Source: Citrobacter sp. Marseille-Q6884 (GTDB lineage Bacteria; Pseudomonadota; Gammaproteobacteria; Enterobacterales; Enterobacteriaceae). Taken from it: a stretch of DNA of 64,000 nt. The stretch lies in contig NZ_CAMDRE010000003.1 of NCBI RefSeq assembly GCF_945906775.1, positions 124,001 to 188,000 of the forward strand. The letters are read 5' to 3'. Numbering within the stretch: position 1 is the first letter of the stretch; the number at the start of each line of letters is the position of its first letter. The position numbers were made by a program, and so were the translations under genes. The notes beneath the pieces were generated by a model. The model saw only the letters and a list, made by a program, of their open reading frames with translations. It did not search any database and was not told where the DNA came from. Of this stretch, positions 37,451 through 47,952 are shown piece by piece.

Positions 37451-38821
37451 ATGGATTTTGAACAGATTTCCTGCTCGCTGCTTCCGCTTCTTGGAGGCAA
37501 AGAAAATATCGCCAGCGCCGCGCACTGCGCCACGCGCCTGCGCCTGGTGCTGGTCGATGATTCGCTGGCCGACCAGCAGGCCATCGGCAAAGTTGAAGGG
37601 GTGAAGGGCTGTTTTCGTAATGCCGGACAGATGCAGATTATTTTCGGCACCGGGGTGGTAAATAAGGTCTACGCTGCCTTTACTCAGGCGGCGGGTATTA
37701 GCGAATCCAGCAAATCGGAAGCCGCCGACATCGCGGCAAAAAAGCTCAATCCGTTCCAGCGCATCGCCCGCCTGCTATCAAACATCTTCGTGCCGATAAT
37801 CCCTGCCATCGTCGCCTCTGGTCTGCTGATGGGCCTGCTGGGAATGGTCAAAACATACGGCTGGGTTGACCCGGGCAACGCCATCTACATCATGCTGGAT
37901 ATGTGCAGCTCGGCGGCATTTATCATTCTGCCGATTCTGATTGGCTTTACCGCCGCCCGCGAATTCGGCGGTAATCCTTATCTCGGCGCGACGCTTGGCG
38001 GCATTCTGACTCATCCAGCGCTGACTAACGCCTGGGGCGTGGCCGCGGGTTTCCACACCATGAACTTTTTCGGCTTCGAAATTGCCATGATCGGCTATCA
38101 GGGTACGGTGTTCCCGGTACTGCTGGCAGTATGGTTTATGAGCATCGTTGAGAAGCAGTTGCGTCGCGCAATCCCCGATGCCCTGGATTTGATCCTGACG
38201 CCGTTCCTGACGGTGATTATATCCGGTTTTATCGCCCTGTTGATTATCGGCCCGGCCGGTCGCGCACTGGGCGACGGTATCTCGTTTGTCCTCAGCACCC
38301 TGATTAGCCACGCCGGCTGGCTCGCCGGGTTACTGTTTGGCGGTCTCTATTCAGTTATCGTCATTACCGGTATTCATCACAGCTTCCATGCGGTTGAAGC
38401 CGGGTTGCTGGGCAATCCCTCCATCGGCGTCAACTTCCTGCTGCCGATTTGGGCGATGGCCAACGTCGCTCAGGGCGGAGCCTGTCTGGCGGTGTGGTTC
38501 AAAACCAAAGATGCAAAAATTAAAGCCATTACTCTGCCCTCGGCGTTTTCCGCCATGCTGGGCATCACCGAGGCGGCGATTTTTGGTATTAACCTGCGCT
38601 TTGTGAAGCCATTTATTGCGGCGCTGATTGGTGGTGCGGCGGGCGGCGCATGGGTGGTATCTGTACACGTCTACATGACCGCGGTCGGCTTGACAGCGAT
38701 CCCCGGCATGGCCATCGTGCAGGCCAGTTCGCTGTTGAACTACATTATCGGGATGGTTATCGCCTTTGGCGTCGCCTTTACGGTCTCCCTGGTTTTGAAA
38801 TACAAAACGGACGCTGAATAA
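37451..38821 (+). CDS. scrA: Sucrose PTS permease EIIBC, ScrA
   Basis: 456-aa EIIBC. The N-terminal IIB domain has the phosphorylated cysteine in AAHCATRLRLVL (about residue 26); the IIC domain spans the inner membrane about ten times and contains GIHHSFHAVEAGL. It imports sucrose as sucrose-6-phosphate; a IIA domain is missing and is normally supplied by the chromosomal glucose IIA. The ATG of scrB overlaps its stop codon (TAATG). Confidence 0.95.
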   Translation: MDFEQISCSLLPLLGGKENIASAAHCATRLRLVLVDDSLADQQAIGKVEGVKGCFRNAGQMQIIFGTGVVNKVYAAFTQAAGISESSKSEAADIAAKKLNPFQRIARLLSNIFVPIIPAIVASGLLMGLLGMVKTYGWVDPGNAIYIMLDMCSSAAFIILPILIGFTAAREFGGNPYLGATLGGILTHPALTNAWGVAAGFHTMNFFGFEIAMIGYQGTVFPVLLAVWFMSIVEKQLRRAIPDALDLILTPFLTVIISGFIALLIIGPAGRALGDGISFVLSTLISHAGWLAGLLFGGLYSVIVITGIHHSFHAVEAGLLGNPSIGVNFLLPIWAMANVAQGGACLAVWFKTKDAKIKAITLPSAFSAMLGITEAAIFGINLRFVKPFIAALIGGAAGGAWVVSVHVYMTAVGLTAIPGMAIVQASSLLNYIIGMVIAFGVAFTVSLVLKYKTDAE

Positions 38822-40221
38822 TGTCTCTTCCATCACGACTGCCTGCGATTTTGCAGGCCGTAATGCAGGGCCAGCCGCGCGCGCTGGCCGATAGCCACTA
38901 TCCGCGCTGGCACCATGCGCCGGTCACCGGGCTGATGAACGACCCCAACGGCTTTATCGAATTTGCCGGACGCTATCATCTGTTTTATCAGTGGAACCCG
39001 CTCGCCTGCGATCATACGTTTAAGTGCTGGGCGCACTGGAGTTCCATCGATCTGCTGCACTGGCAGCATGAGCCCATTGCGCTGATGCCGGACGAAGAGT
39101 ATGACCGTAACGGCTGCTACTCCGGCAGCGCGGTGGATAACAACGGTACGCTTACCCTGTGCTATACCGGCAACGTGAAGTTTGCCGAGGGAGGGCGAAC
39201 CGCCTGGCAATGCCTGGCAACGGAAAACGCTGACGGCACCTTCCGCAAAATCGGTCCGGTCCTGCCGCTGCCGGAGGGCTACACCGGCCACGTGCGCGAC
39301 CCAAAAGTCTGGCGACACGAAGACCTGTGGTACATGGTGCTGGGCGCGCAGGATCGGCAAAAGCGCGGCAAGGTGCTGCTGTTCAGCTCTGCGGATCTCC
39401 ATCAGTGGACGAGTATGGGTGAAATCGCCGGCCACGGCATCAATGGCCTCGACGACGTCGGCTATATGTGGGAGTGCCCGGATCTTTTTCCACTCGGCGA
39501 CCAGCATATTCTAATCTGCTGTCCGCAGGGGATTGCCCGTGAGGAAGAGTGCTACCTGAACACCTACCCGGCAGTATGGATGGCGGGCGAGTTTGATTAC
39601 GCTGCTGGCGCTTTCAGACACGGCGAACTGCACGAACTGGACGCCGGGTTTGAGTTCTACGCCCCGCAAACCATGCTTACCAGTGATGGCCGTCGTCTGC
39701 TGGTCGGCTGGATGGGCGTGCCGGAGGGCGAAGAGATGCTTCAGCCGACCCTGAACAACGGCTGGATCCATCAGATGACCTGCCTGCGTGAGCTGGAGTT
39801 TATCAACGGTCAGCTCTATCAGCGTCCGCTACGGGAACTGAGCGCCCTGCGCGGTGAAGCGAACGGCTGGTCGGGGAACGCCCTGCCGCTGGCACCGATG
39901 GAAATCGATTTGCAAACCCGCGGGGGCGATATGTTGAGCCTCGATTTTGGCGGCGTATTAACCCTTGAGTGCGATGCCAGCGGACTCCGCCTGGCCCGAC
40001 GCAGTCTCGCCAGTGACGAGATGCATTATCGTTACTGGCGCGGAAACGTCCGCTCGCTGCGTGTTTTCATCGACCAGTCGAGCGTGGAGATTTTCATAAA
40101 CGGCGGTGAAGGGGTGATGAGCAGCCGCTACTTCCCGGCCTGCTCCGGTCAGCTAACATTCTCCGGCATCACGCCGGACGCATTCTGCTACTGGCCGCTG
40201 CGAACTTGCATGGTAGAATAA
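38821..40221 (+). CDS. scrB: Sucrose-6-phosphate hydrolase ScrB
   Basis: 466-aa GH32 invertase: [23 protein letters not shown] carries the nucleophile Asp, HVRDPKVW the transition-state Asp and [12 protein letters not shown] the acid/base Glu. It splits sucrose-6-phosphate into glucose-6-phosphate and fructose in the cytoplasm. Translationally coupled to scrA. Length is typical. Confidence 0.96.
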
Positions 40222-40250
40222 GCGTTTTGCTTCAGGCTCATGGCGTCGTA

Positions 40251-41255
40251 ATGAAAACCAAACGCGTAACCATTAAAGATATAGCCGAACAGGCTGGCGT
40301 CTCCAAAGCGACCGCCAGCTTGGTACTGAATGGTCGTGGCAAGGAGCTGCGCGTGGCGCAGGAAACGCGTGAGCGCGTACTGTCGATTGCCCGTAAGCAT
40401 CACTATCAGCCAAGCATTCATGCCCGCTCGCTGCGCAACAACCGCAGCCACACCATCGGGCTGGTGGTGCCGGAGATCACCAACCACGGCTTTGCGGTCT
40501 TTGCCCATGAGCTGGAGATGCTGTGCCGCGAGGCGGGCGTCCAGCTGTTGATCTCTTGTACTGATGAAAACCCCGGTCAGGAGAGCGTGGTGGTCAATAA
40601 TATGATTGCCCGCCAGGTCGACGGGATGATCGTCGCTTCCTGTATGCACAACGATGCCGACTATCTCAAACTCAGCCAACAGCTGCCAGTGGTGCTGTTT
40701 GACCGGTGCCCCAATGAAAGCGCGCTGCCGCTGGTAATGACCGATTCGATTACCCCAACGGCGGAACTGATTTCCCGCATCGCGCCTCAGCATAGCGATG
40801 AGTTCTGGTTTTTAGGCGGTCAGGCGCGTCTGTCGCCCTCCCGCGATCGTCTGACCGGGTTCACGCAGGGTTTGGCTCAGGCGGGTATTGCCCTGCGTCC
40901 GGAATGGGTGATCAACGGCAATTACCACCCCAGCTCCGGCTATGAGATGTTTGCCGCACTCTGCGCGCGCCTTGGGCGGCCGCCTAAGGCGCTATTCACC
41001 GCCGCCTGCGGGCTGCTCGAAGGGGTTCTGCGCTATATGAGCCAGCACCATTTACTCGATTCCGATATTCATCTGACGAGCTTTGACGATCACTATCTTT
41101 ATGATTCGCTGTCGCTGCGTATCGACACTGTCCAGCAGGATAATCGCCAGCTGGCCTGGCACTGCTACGATCTGATAAGCCAGCTGATCGAGGGCGATAC
41201 GCCCGAAACGCTACAACGCTACCTGCCCGCAACGCTGCAGTTTCGGCATCAGTAA
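40251..41255 (+). CDS. scrR: Sucrose operon repressor ScrR
   Basis: 334-aa LacI-family repressor: [27 protein letters not shown] and a periplasmic-binding-protein-like sensor domain. It should bind the three TAAACCGGTTTA operators and release them with fructose or fructose-1-phosphate. It follows scrB by 29 bp in the same direction. The ATG at 40251 gives the usual [12 protein letters not shown] opening. Confidence 0.95.
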
Positions 41256-41688
41256 TAACTGAGTATTTTTGAATAGCGACGCTGGATGCCGATTGGTCTG
41301 AACGGCCCGGCGATCGCCGGGCATACCATTGGCGCCGGCATCGTGCTGGTAACGACCATATTAGGGCGTTTGAGCAGTTGCCTGGCCTCACGCAGGGAGA
41401 CTGGATTAACTGACCGCTGACAAAATGCCTGACAATGACAGTCCGTTTTGTGCCAGATATAGTCATTCACACCCTGAGAGTTACACTTTTAAGTGATTCA
41501 GGGTATGCGCTTATTGGTTACGAATATTGTGCCAGAATCATGTGATTCGATGATTGCCGCTTTGCTTTCGAGCCAGTAAGTGCTCCACGTTCGCTAACGA
41601 ATACTCAGGGCATGCAGAAAAACTGCTGACTATATTTCTTTCGAAGAGCGTGGAATGCATACCAATCCCCGATAAAAAGGAGTTGGTG
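41256..41688. other. Region after scrR with a possible gene fragment
   Basis: A short frame at 41285-41419 (+) encodes MPIGLNGPAIAGHTIGAGIVLV and about 20 more residues, hydrophobic in part, probably a fragment of a membrane protein gene. The rest (41420-41688) has GC- and AT-mixed non-coding sequence that leads into the IS110-family element. Confidence 0.35.
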
Positions 41689-42193
41689 ATGACTGCGAAA
41701 GATCAGTTTGCTGCTCATGTTGGTTTGGACTGGGCGGATAAAAAACACGATGTCTGCGTTCAGTTTAAAAACGGTGATCGCATATTCCATGTGATTGAAC
41801 ATACGCCTGAGGCACTTGATATCTGGCTCAATGAGTTACACCAGAGGGCGAAAGGCAGGATTGCTATTGCCGTTGAGCTGAAGAAAGGCCCGGTGGTGTA
41901 TGCACTCCAGAAGTACCCATTTGTCACAGTTTTTCCAGTACACGCGTTGTCACTGGCCCGCTACCGACAGGCTTTCTGGCCCAGCGGCGCGAAGGATGAT
42001 CCGCAGGATGCTGAGCTGGCATTAGACCTGATGCTACGTTATCCCCACAAGATAAAAGCCATTGAAGCCGACAATCCGGATATCCGATTACTCCAGCAAT
42101 TAGTTGAGCAGCGCCGACTGCTGGTCGAAGACAAGCGTCGCTTTGTTAATCGGCTCATCAATACGCTTAAGCAGTATTACCCTCAGCCCCTGG
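41689..42193 (+). pseudogene. IS110-family transposase, 3' part removed by IS1
   Basis: About 168 residues remain: HVGLDWADKKHDVCVQFKN and AIAVELKKGPVVYALQ, then SGAKDDPQDAELALDLMLRY, the first three acidic motifs of the DEDD domain. The frame is cut at 42193 by an IS1 end. It belongs to a different IS110 branch from the complete element at 13.3-14.3 kb. Confidence 0.9.
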
Positions 42194-42493
42194 GGTAATG
42201 CTGCCAACTTACTGATTTAGTGTATGATGGTGATTTTAAGGTGCTTGCGTGGCTTCCATTTCCATCAGATGTCCTTCCTGCTCCGCTACTGAAGGCGTAG
42301 TGCGTAACGGCAAAAGCACTGCCGGACATCAGCGCTATCTCTGCTCTCATTGCCGTAAAACATGGCAACTACAGTTCACTTACACCGCCTCTCAGCCCGG
42401 TACGCACCAGAAAATCATTGATATGGCCATGAATGGCGTCGGATGTCGCGCCAGTGCACGCATTATGGGCGTTGGCCTCAACACGGTTTTACG
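42194..42493 (+). mobile_element. IS1 iso-form, truncated by IS26
   Basis: First 300 bp of an IS1 whose end reads GGTAATGCTGCC instead of GGTGATGCTGCC, and whose InsA ([18 protein letters not shown]) differs at several residues from the other copies. It stops where IS26 begins. Confidence 0.93.
42249..42493 (+). pseudogene. insA: IS1 InsA fragment
   Basis: 81 codons of InsA up to GLNTVLR, then the frame runs into the IS26 end. Differences from the other copies (ATEG for ATDG, ASAR for ATAR, NTVL for NTIL) show a separate IS1 lineage. Confidence 0.92.
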
Positions 42494-43313
42494 GGCACTG
42501 TTGCAAAGTTAGCGATGAGGCAGCCTTTTGTCTTATTCAAAGGCCTTACATTTCAAAAACTCTGCTTACCAGGCGCATTTCGCCCAGGGGATCACCATAA
42601 TAAAATGCTGAGGCCTGGCCTTTGCGTAGTGCACGCATCACCTCAATACCTTTGATGGTGGCATAAGCCGTCTTCATGGATTTAAATCCCAGCGTGGCGC
42701 CGATTATCCGTTTCAGTTTGCCATGATCGCATTCAATCACGTTGTTCCGGTACTTAATCTGTCGGTGTTCAACGTCAGACGGGCACCGGCCTTCGCGTTT
42801 GAGCAGAGCAAGCGCGCGACCATAGGCGGGCGCTTTATCCGTGTTGATGAATCGCGGGATCTGCCACTTCTTCACGTTGTTGAGGATTTTACCCAGAAAC
42901 CGGTATGCAGCTTTGCTGTTACGACGGGAGGAGAGATAAAAATCGACAGTGCGGCCCCGGCTGTCGACGGCCCGGTACAGATACGCCCAGCGGCCATTGA
43001 CCTTCACGTAGGTTTCATCCATGTGCCACGGGCAAAGATCGGAAGGGTTACGCCAGTACCAGCGCAGCCGTTTTTCCATTTCAGGCGCATAACGCTGAAC
43101 CCAGCGGTAAATCGTGGAGTGATCGACATTCACTCCGCGTTCAGCCAGCATCTCCTGCAGCTCACGGTAACTGATGCCGTATTTGCAGTACCAGCGTACG
43201 GCCCACAGAATGATGTCACGCTGAAAATGCCGGCCTTTGAATGGGTTCATGTGCAGCTCCATCAGCAAAAGGGGATGATAAGTTTATCACCACCGACTAT
43301 TTGCAACAGTGCC
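42494..43313 (-). mobile_element. IS26, complete copy 3
   Basis: 820 bp with both terminal repeats, opposite orientation to copies 1 and 4. Flanks GTTTTACG and GGTCCAGG do not match. It links the IS1 remnant with the five uncharacterised genes to the right. Confidence 0.98.
42546..43250 (-). CDS. tnpA: IS26 transposase (IS6 family)
   Basis: 234 aa, identical to copies 1 and 4; intact DDE core (DETYVKV, NTDKAPAY, ECDHGKLK). Confidence 0.97.
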   Translation of the reverse strand: MNPFKGRHFQRDIILWAVRWYCKYGISYRELQEMLAERGVNVDHSTIYRWVQRYAPEMEKRLRWYWRNPSDLCPWHMDETYVKVNGRWAYLYRAVDSRGRTVDFYLSSRRNSKAAYRFLGKILNNVKKWQIPRFINTDKAPAYGRALALLKREGRCPSDVEHRQIKYRNNVIECDHGKLKRIIGATLGFKSMKTAYATIKGIEVMRALRKGQASAFYYGDPLGEMRLVSRVFEM

Positions 43314-43415
43314 GGTCCAGGCACCTCCTGAGAAAAAAGTAACTTTTTCGTGATTGTGTGCTCAGTAAAATCTGATGCGGTAACCCCATACTCTGGATCG
43401 GCGGAGGGCAGTATA

Positions 43416-43745
43416 TTACTGTTCCTTCACAAGTAATGAGTTCTGATCTCTGTAAGCATACCTGTCACATTCAGCACCCTGAAACCGTACCCCGGAACTG
43501 TCTGGTGTCAGGACAAGTCCACCTTGTGCAGCATGTACGTGGAGAAGCTTATCCCCACCCGACACATTCAGATGTAGTGCAGGCACGCCATGATTGATTT
43601 CCAGTAAAACACCTAAGCAAAGCTGACCTGTATCGTCCGCCACCTCGATTGAGGTCTGGTTATCCAGATGGTAGGTGGCCGTATAAATTCTGCTATCCGC
43701 TTCATGGCAAACCGGTTCACCTTCAGGGATACGCCAGTCCGTCAT
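43416..43745 (-). CDS. Hypothetical beta-rich protein (109 aa)
   Basis: Starts MTDWRIPEGEPV; the sequence alternates hydrophobic and polar residues through most of its length, as in a small beta-sandwich. No signal peptide or family recognised. It lies 27 bp downstream of the 129-aa gene, same direction, so the two are probably one unit. Confidence 0.6.
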   Translation of the reverse strand: MTDWRIPEGEPVCHEADSRIYTATYHLDNQTSIEVADDTGQLCLGVLLEINHGVPALHLNVSGGDKLLHVHAAQGGLVLTPDSSGVRFQGAECDRYAYRDQNSLLVKEQ

Positions 43746-43772
43746 TCGTTTAATAACAGGAGCACCGACAGA

Positions 43773-44162
43773 TTATTTTTGTGCGGCCACAATAAGCAGA
43801 GATTGCAGGGCAGCTCTGTCAGAGTTTCGGATCGCCCTGTCGAGGATAGTTTCCTGTCCATCATCTGCCCAGGCTTCAACATGATAATTTGACCATACGT
43901 TACGTTCAGTCGAAGGCAGACGGTCATCGGGTTCAATGTGGAGTGTGGGGGTACACTCTATGTCTGAAAGATAGGGCTTTGCGACATCGCCATCCGTAAT
44001 GCCGTTGACCCGTCCACCACAGTGATCAGCAATTACCCGCCCTATATCCAGCATGAAGGCCTGGTGCGCCTCACGGGAGTCAAGTTCACCCAGCAGTTCA
44101 GGTTTAATAAGAAGACCGGTTACGATTTCAGCCAGTTCATTGGGTAATATTTGCTTTGTCAT
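43773..44162 (-). CDS. Hypothetical protein (129 aa)
   Basis: Soluble protein starting MTKQILPNELAEIVTGLLIKPE. The segment IADHCGGRVNGITD and the C-terminal helix ETILDRAIRNSDRAALQSLL stand out, but no family is recognised. Upstream, 65 bp separate it from the 252-aa gene; the row of leftward genes 46803 to 43416 may be one plasmid region. Confidence 0.6.
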   Translation of the reverse strand: MTKQILPNELAEIVTGLLIKPELLGELDSREAHQAFMLDIGRVIADHCGGRVNGITDGDVAKPYLSDIECTPTLHIEPDDRLPSTERNVWSNYHVEAWADDGQETILDRAIRNSDRAALQSLLIVAAQK

Positions 44163-44227
44163 AATGCCTCACAAAATAGACAGATCAGTACAGAAGAGTG
44201 GAGGGAGAATGCCCGGACCAAAGAGAG

Positions 44228-44986
44228 TCACATGACGTTCAGGTACGATTTCATCACCCGGAACTCATCAGGAGTGATTGGTTTCATACTGGATTTTTTG
44301 ATGGCAGAGCCAGAACTAAATTGTATCCCTCCTTCGGCATCTTTTTCCCCACCATCGCGATAGTTAAGCTGAATCTCATCATACCTATGCGCTGCATTAA
44401 CGCTGTTCGGGCAACGCAATATAAACGATACTGGATATTCAAGCTCACCGACGACCTCTGTAAATTCACAAAAGAAGTAATTCATCTTCTCGGCGAAAGC
44501 GGTTCGTTCAGCCTCCAGAAAATTGTGTAGACCTGTCCACCGGATGAAATCCTTACTCACGACACAGGCAGCGCCTCCAAACCCGTCAGGCCTTTTTAAG
44601 TTACTGCATGTAAAAGCAATTTTGAACTCTATCAATTCGTTCCTGTCAAATGCAATAAGTGCCGCCTGAGCAAACAGCGCACCATGTTCAGAATTGAAAT
44701 CACCGAGATCACTGTTAATAAGAAAACCTTCAGGGCATTTTTCCCCATCAAAATGCCAGTCCAGGTCTTCAGGAATATCTGCAACATTTCTGAATGGATG
44801 GTTCAGGACACAGTGACGTACAATAATCTCCATTTCTGACAGGCCGTTTGTGTTATCACATGAAATGAGTTTTTGAATAAAACTATCATCCGGTTCAAAC
44901 AATTCATTCATTGCCTCAAGTAATATATCAGCTTGAGTAGGATTTGCTTCAATAAGACAAGCACATTCTGAATAAAAGTCAGCCAT
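44228..44986 (-). CDS. Hypothetical acidic protein (252 aa)
   Basis: Acidic soluble protein starting MADFYSECACLIEANPTQAD at 44986 (a start four codons upstream is possible). Long helices in the first 60 residues are followed by a beta-rich middle (RNELIEFKIAFTCSN). No known domain is recognised. Leftward like its neighbours. Confidence 0.6.
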   Translation of the reverse strand: MADFYSECACLIEANPTQADILLEAMNELFEPDDSFIQKLISCDNTNGLSEMEIIVRHCVLNHPFRNVADIPEDLDWHFDGEKCPEGFLINSDLGDFNSEHGALFAQAALIAFDRNELIEFKIAFTCSNLKRPDGFGGAACVVSKDFIRWTGLHNFLEAERTAFAEKMNYFFCEFTEVVGELEYPVSFILRCPNSVNAAHRYDEIQLNYRDGGEKDAEGGIQFSSGSAIKKSSMKPITPDEFRVMKSYLNVM

Positions 44987-44999
44987 GATAAACCTCATA

Positions 45000-45218
45000 T
45001 CTGTTTAGATGAGTACGGTCGATTAGGAGTAAGACCATCATACTAAACCAAACCGGCTCATCAAGGGGGTATTTCCACCGGAAGCAATAATAATCAAGGT
45101 CAGATTCATAAATTCTGGATAATAATAGCCACCCCCTTAAATGGTACAAGAAACCCTTGAAAACGGTGAGAAATATTGGGCTTGCAAAATTTAGTTTTTC
45201 TGATTGAAGCTTTGTATT
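45000..45218. other. AT-rich intergenic region
   Basis: Between two leftward genes; holds no gene. AACCAAACCGG and several T-runs are visible but no clear terminator or operator can be assigned. Confidence 0.4.
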
Positions 45219-45950
45219 CTATCCAGTTTTATATATAAGAGATAATGGTAGCGCCGAAAAACAGACGTTAAACTCCATAATTGTAATAGTGCTAAGAACA
45301 TAATCAATCTCGTCCAGCAATTCAGCCAGTGTGTAACACCAAATATAGTCCTTTCTGTATGAAGTTATCCAGAATGATGACCACCATTCCTTAATCAGCA
45401 GGTAAATATGATTAGTTGTAAGTCCTTGTCCATGGGTATCGTTTCGCCACTCTTCTAACCAGCGTTTATGTTGACCTGGAACACAGAAAGACAAGTAAAG
45501 CCTGGATTTTGCAACGTTAATTTCAAGTTGATATTTCAATAGGTTAGATTCTTTCTTTGTCAGGCGATCCACCCTTTGATCATGAATCCGGTCACGGTGT
45601 TCGCGGCGCTGAAAAACCCTGTTCTGTAACTCCGGGAACATGGAAACTGCCAGAGACCAGGAAAGAGGGAGAATAAAACACTCTCCACGAGATTCAATCA
45701 GAATATCGATAGCACGCAGGTATTCAACTTTAGTTGCTTCGCCACGAACAAATGGATCGTAACTCGAATCGACCTTTCTCAAGTCATTCGAGCTAATTTG
45801 CGATTTACCTGTAAGTTCTTTAAAAAAGGCTTTGACGTAGGCCAGTTCTCCTGTTTTCCGTCCCAAAGCTCTGCGATTCTCCACAGAAGAAATAGAAGCC
45901 ATTGCACATCGCTGGAAAGGGTTAATCGGGACAAGCGTGGAAGATTTCAT
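45219..45950 (-). CDS. Hypothetical protein (243 aa)
   Basis: Mostly helical protein with a basic middle (NRVFQRREHRDRIHDQRVDRLTKKE) and an aromatic C-terminal half (IKEWWSSFWITSYRKDYIWCYTLAELLDEIDYVL). No transmembrane span is certain. No family recognised. AT content is higher than in the backbone arms, which fits an origin different from the sucrose operon. Confidence 0.6.
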   Translation of the reverse strand: MKSSTLVPINPFQRCAMASISSVENRRALGRKTGELAYVKAFFKELTGKSQISSNDLRKVDSSYDPFVRGEATKVEYLRAIDILIESRGECFILPLSWSLAVSMFPELQNRVFQRREHRDRIHDQRVDRLTKKESNLLKYQLEINVAKSRLYLSFCVPGQHKRWLEEWRNDTHGQGLTTNHIYLLIKEWWSSFWITSYRKDYIWCYTLAELLDEIDYVLSTITIMEFNVCFSALPLSLIYKTG

Positions 45951-46209
45951 TAATTACCATCCTTAGAGAATAGGAAGCACATAAAGACATATTATCAGTA
46001 ATTATTTCACTTGCCAGTACCTATTTATATAATAGTGCTTATGAATAATTTTCAAAAACATTTAATATTTTTCGGAGTCAACTTCAAACATGAGAAAGCA
46101 ACTTTTAGCACACCCATAAACTGGAAGCATATAAAAACAGTGAGCAAAGGGAGGGTTAAAGCAATTACTAAGCCTTACATGAAAGGCTTAGTAAAGGAAA
46201 TCAGGGATA

Positions 46210-46803
46210 TTACTTAGTGATACAGCTTTCAACTAGTGAAGCAATGAATTTTCTTTCTGCATAACATCCTTTCATTGATTGCGGATCAAAAACAATATTA
46301 TCAGCTTCGACATAGCGTAGCCTGTGGTATACAGACAAACGCGCTTCATTCCTTTTATGCTCTTCAAGTACCGGGGTGTAATCATGATCGGTCATTCCTA
46401 TAACAAAGAAAGCACAAATGACAGATAGTCCAATGATAAAGAAGGGAGCATGTTCCAGGAAAGAAGACATTGTTTTAGATACGTTTACGTCAAAAATATC
46501 AACAACAGCATTACTGAATAAGGTAATAATTATAAGTAAAAACATTACACCGATAACACAGGAAATCCGGAGGACCATTTTTGTGTTGTCAGGCTCAGCA
46601 GTAACTTCATCAGGTGGTGCAAAGACAGTGGAACGAGTCGTCTTCTGCATTTCCGAACCGGCATAACCTCCGCCTCCCAGAATAACAGAGTCTCCCGAAA
46701 TGCCGCCCCCCAGTACTGAACCTGATCGTTCAGTGGTTGAAGTTTCCTTCAGATAAAGGGAGTGCAAAGGGATCCCGTCAGTTGGTGAATAATGAACTTT
46801 CAT
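46210..46803 (-). CDS. Membrane protein with two spans (197 aa)
   Basis: Glycine-rich cytoplasmic-type N-terminus (GSVLGGGISGDSVILGGGGYAG) followed by two hydrophobic helices near residues 85-108 (MVLRISCVIGVMFLLIIITLF) and 125-145 (HAPFFIIGLSVICAFFVIG) and a charged C-terminus. No family recognised. The ATG at 46803 is preferred over one three codons upstream. The IS26 at 46973 lies about 170 bp upstream, so its native promoter may be partly lost. Confidence 0.6.
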   Translation of the reverse strand: MKVHYSPTDGIPLHSLYLKETSTTERSGSVLGGGISGDSVILGGGGYAGSEMQKTTRSTVFAPPDEVTAEPDNTKMVLRISCVIGVMFLLIIITLFSNAVVDIFDVNVSKTMSSFLEHAPFFIIGLSVICAFFVIGMTDHDYTPVLEEHKRNEARLSVYHRLRYVEADNIVFDPQSMKGCYAERKFIASLVESCITK

Positions 46804-46972
46804 GATAGTCATAGTAAGGCTCCTGATTATTGATACTTTTATAGTACTGTGAGCCTGAGGACAATTTTTCCTTTAAAAGGGTGAAATCGCTTTTTAACAA
46901 TTTTTTTTACCGGGCACGAAAGGATAAAAACCGTAGTTGTCCTGCAAAAGCATCCAATTATGGAAAAACTAT

Positions 46973-47792
46973 GGCACTGTTGCAAATAGTCGGTGGTGAT
47001 AAACTTATCATCCCCTTTTGCTGATGGAGCTGCACATGAACCCATTCAAAGGCCGGCATTTTCAGCGTGACATCATTCTGTGGGCCGTACGCTGGTACTG
47101 CAAATACGGCATCAGTTACCGTGAGCTGCAGGAGATGCTGGCTGAACGCGGAGTGAATGTCGATCACTCCACGATTTACCGCTGGGTTCAGCGTTATGCG
47201 CCTGAAATGGAAAAACGGCTGCGCTGGTACTGGCGTAACCCTTCCGATCTTTGCCCGTGGCACATGGATGAAACCTACGTGAAGGTCAATGGCCGCTGGG
47301 CGTATCTGTACCGGGCCGTCGACAGCCGGGGCCGCACTGTCGATTTTTATCTCTCCTCCCGTCGTAACAGCAAAGCTGCATACCGGTTTCTGGGTAAAAT
47401 CCTCAACAACGTGAAGAAGTGGCAGATCCCGCGATTCATCAACACGGATAAAGCGCCCGCCTATGGTCGCGCGCTTGCTCTGCTCAAACGCGAAGGCCGG
47501 TGCCCGTCTGACGTTGAACACCGACAGATTAAGTACCGGAACAACGTGATTGAATGCGATCATGGCAAACTGAAACGGATAATCGGCGCCACGCTGGGAT
47601 TTAAATCCATGAAGACGGCTTACGCCACCATCAAAGGTATTGAGGTGATGCGTGCACTACGCAAAGGCCAGGCCTCAGCATTTTATTATGGTGATCCCCT
47701 GGGCGAAATGCGCCTGGTAAGCAGAGTTTTTGAAATGTAAGGCCTTTGAATAAGACAAAACGCTGCCTCATCGCTAACTTTGCAACAGTGCC
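46973..47792 (+). mobile_element. IS26, complete copy 4 (right boundary of 39-kb insertion)
   Basis: 820 bp, same orientation as copy 1. The eight bases on its right, ATTGGCTC, equal those on the left of copy 1 at 8818-8825. The left flank AAAACTAT has no match. It closes the IS26-bounded unit. Confidence 0.98.
47036..47740 (+). CDS. tnpA: IS26 transposase (IS6 family)
   Basis: 234 aa, intact and identical to copies 1 and 3, with the HTH and DDE motifs described there. Confidence 0.97.
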   Translation: MNPFKGRHFQRDIILWAVRWYCKYGISYRELQEMLAERGVNVDHSTIYRWVQRYAPEMEKRLRWYWRNPSDLCPWHMDETYVKVNGRWAYLYRAVDSRGRTVDFYLSSRRNSKAAYRFLGKILNNVKKWQIPRFINTDKAPAYGRALALLKREGRCPSDVEHRQIKYRNNVIECDHGKLKRIIGATLGFKSMKTAYATIKGIEVMRALRKGQASAFYYGDPLGEMRLVSRVFEM

Positions 47793-47952
47793 ATTGGCTC
47801 GACAAAATCGTTGCATCACGACGATCGCAGGTGTGAGGTTTGTTTTCTTCGTGGGGGTTGTCAGCTATCACGACATTGAGGCAGGCAAGCGCAGGTGTCA
47901 CAGTTTCGGGTATATTTTATGCTGGTGGGGTGACCACCAGCTGCGGGTATAG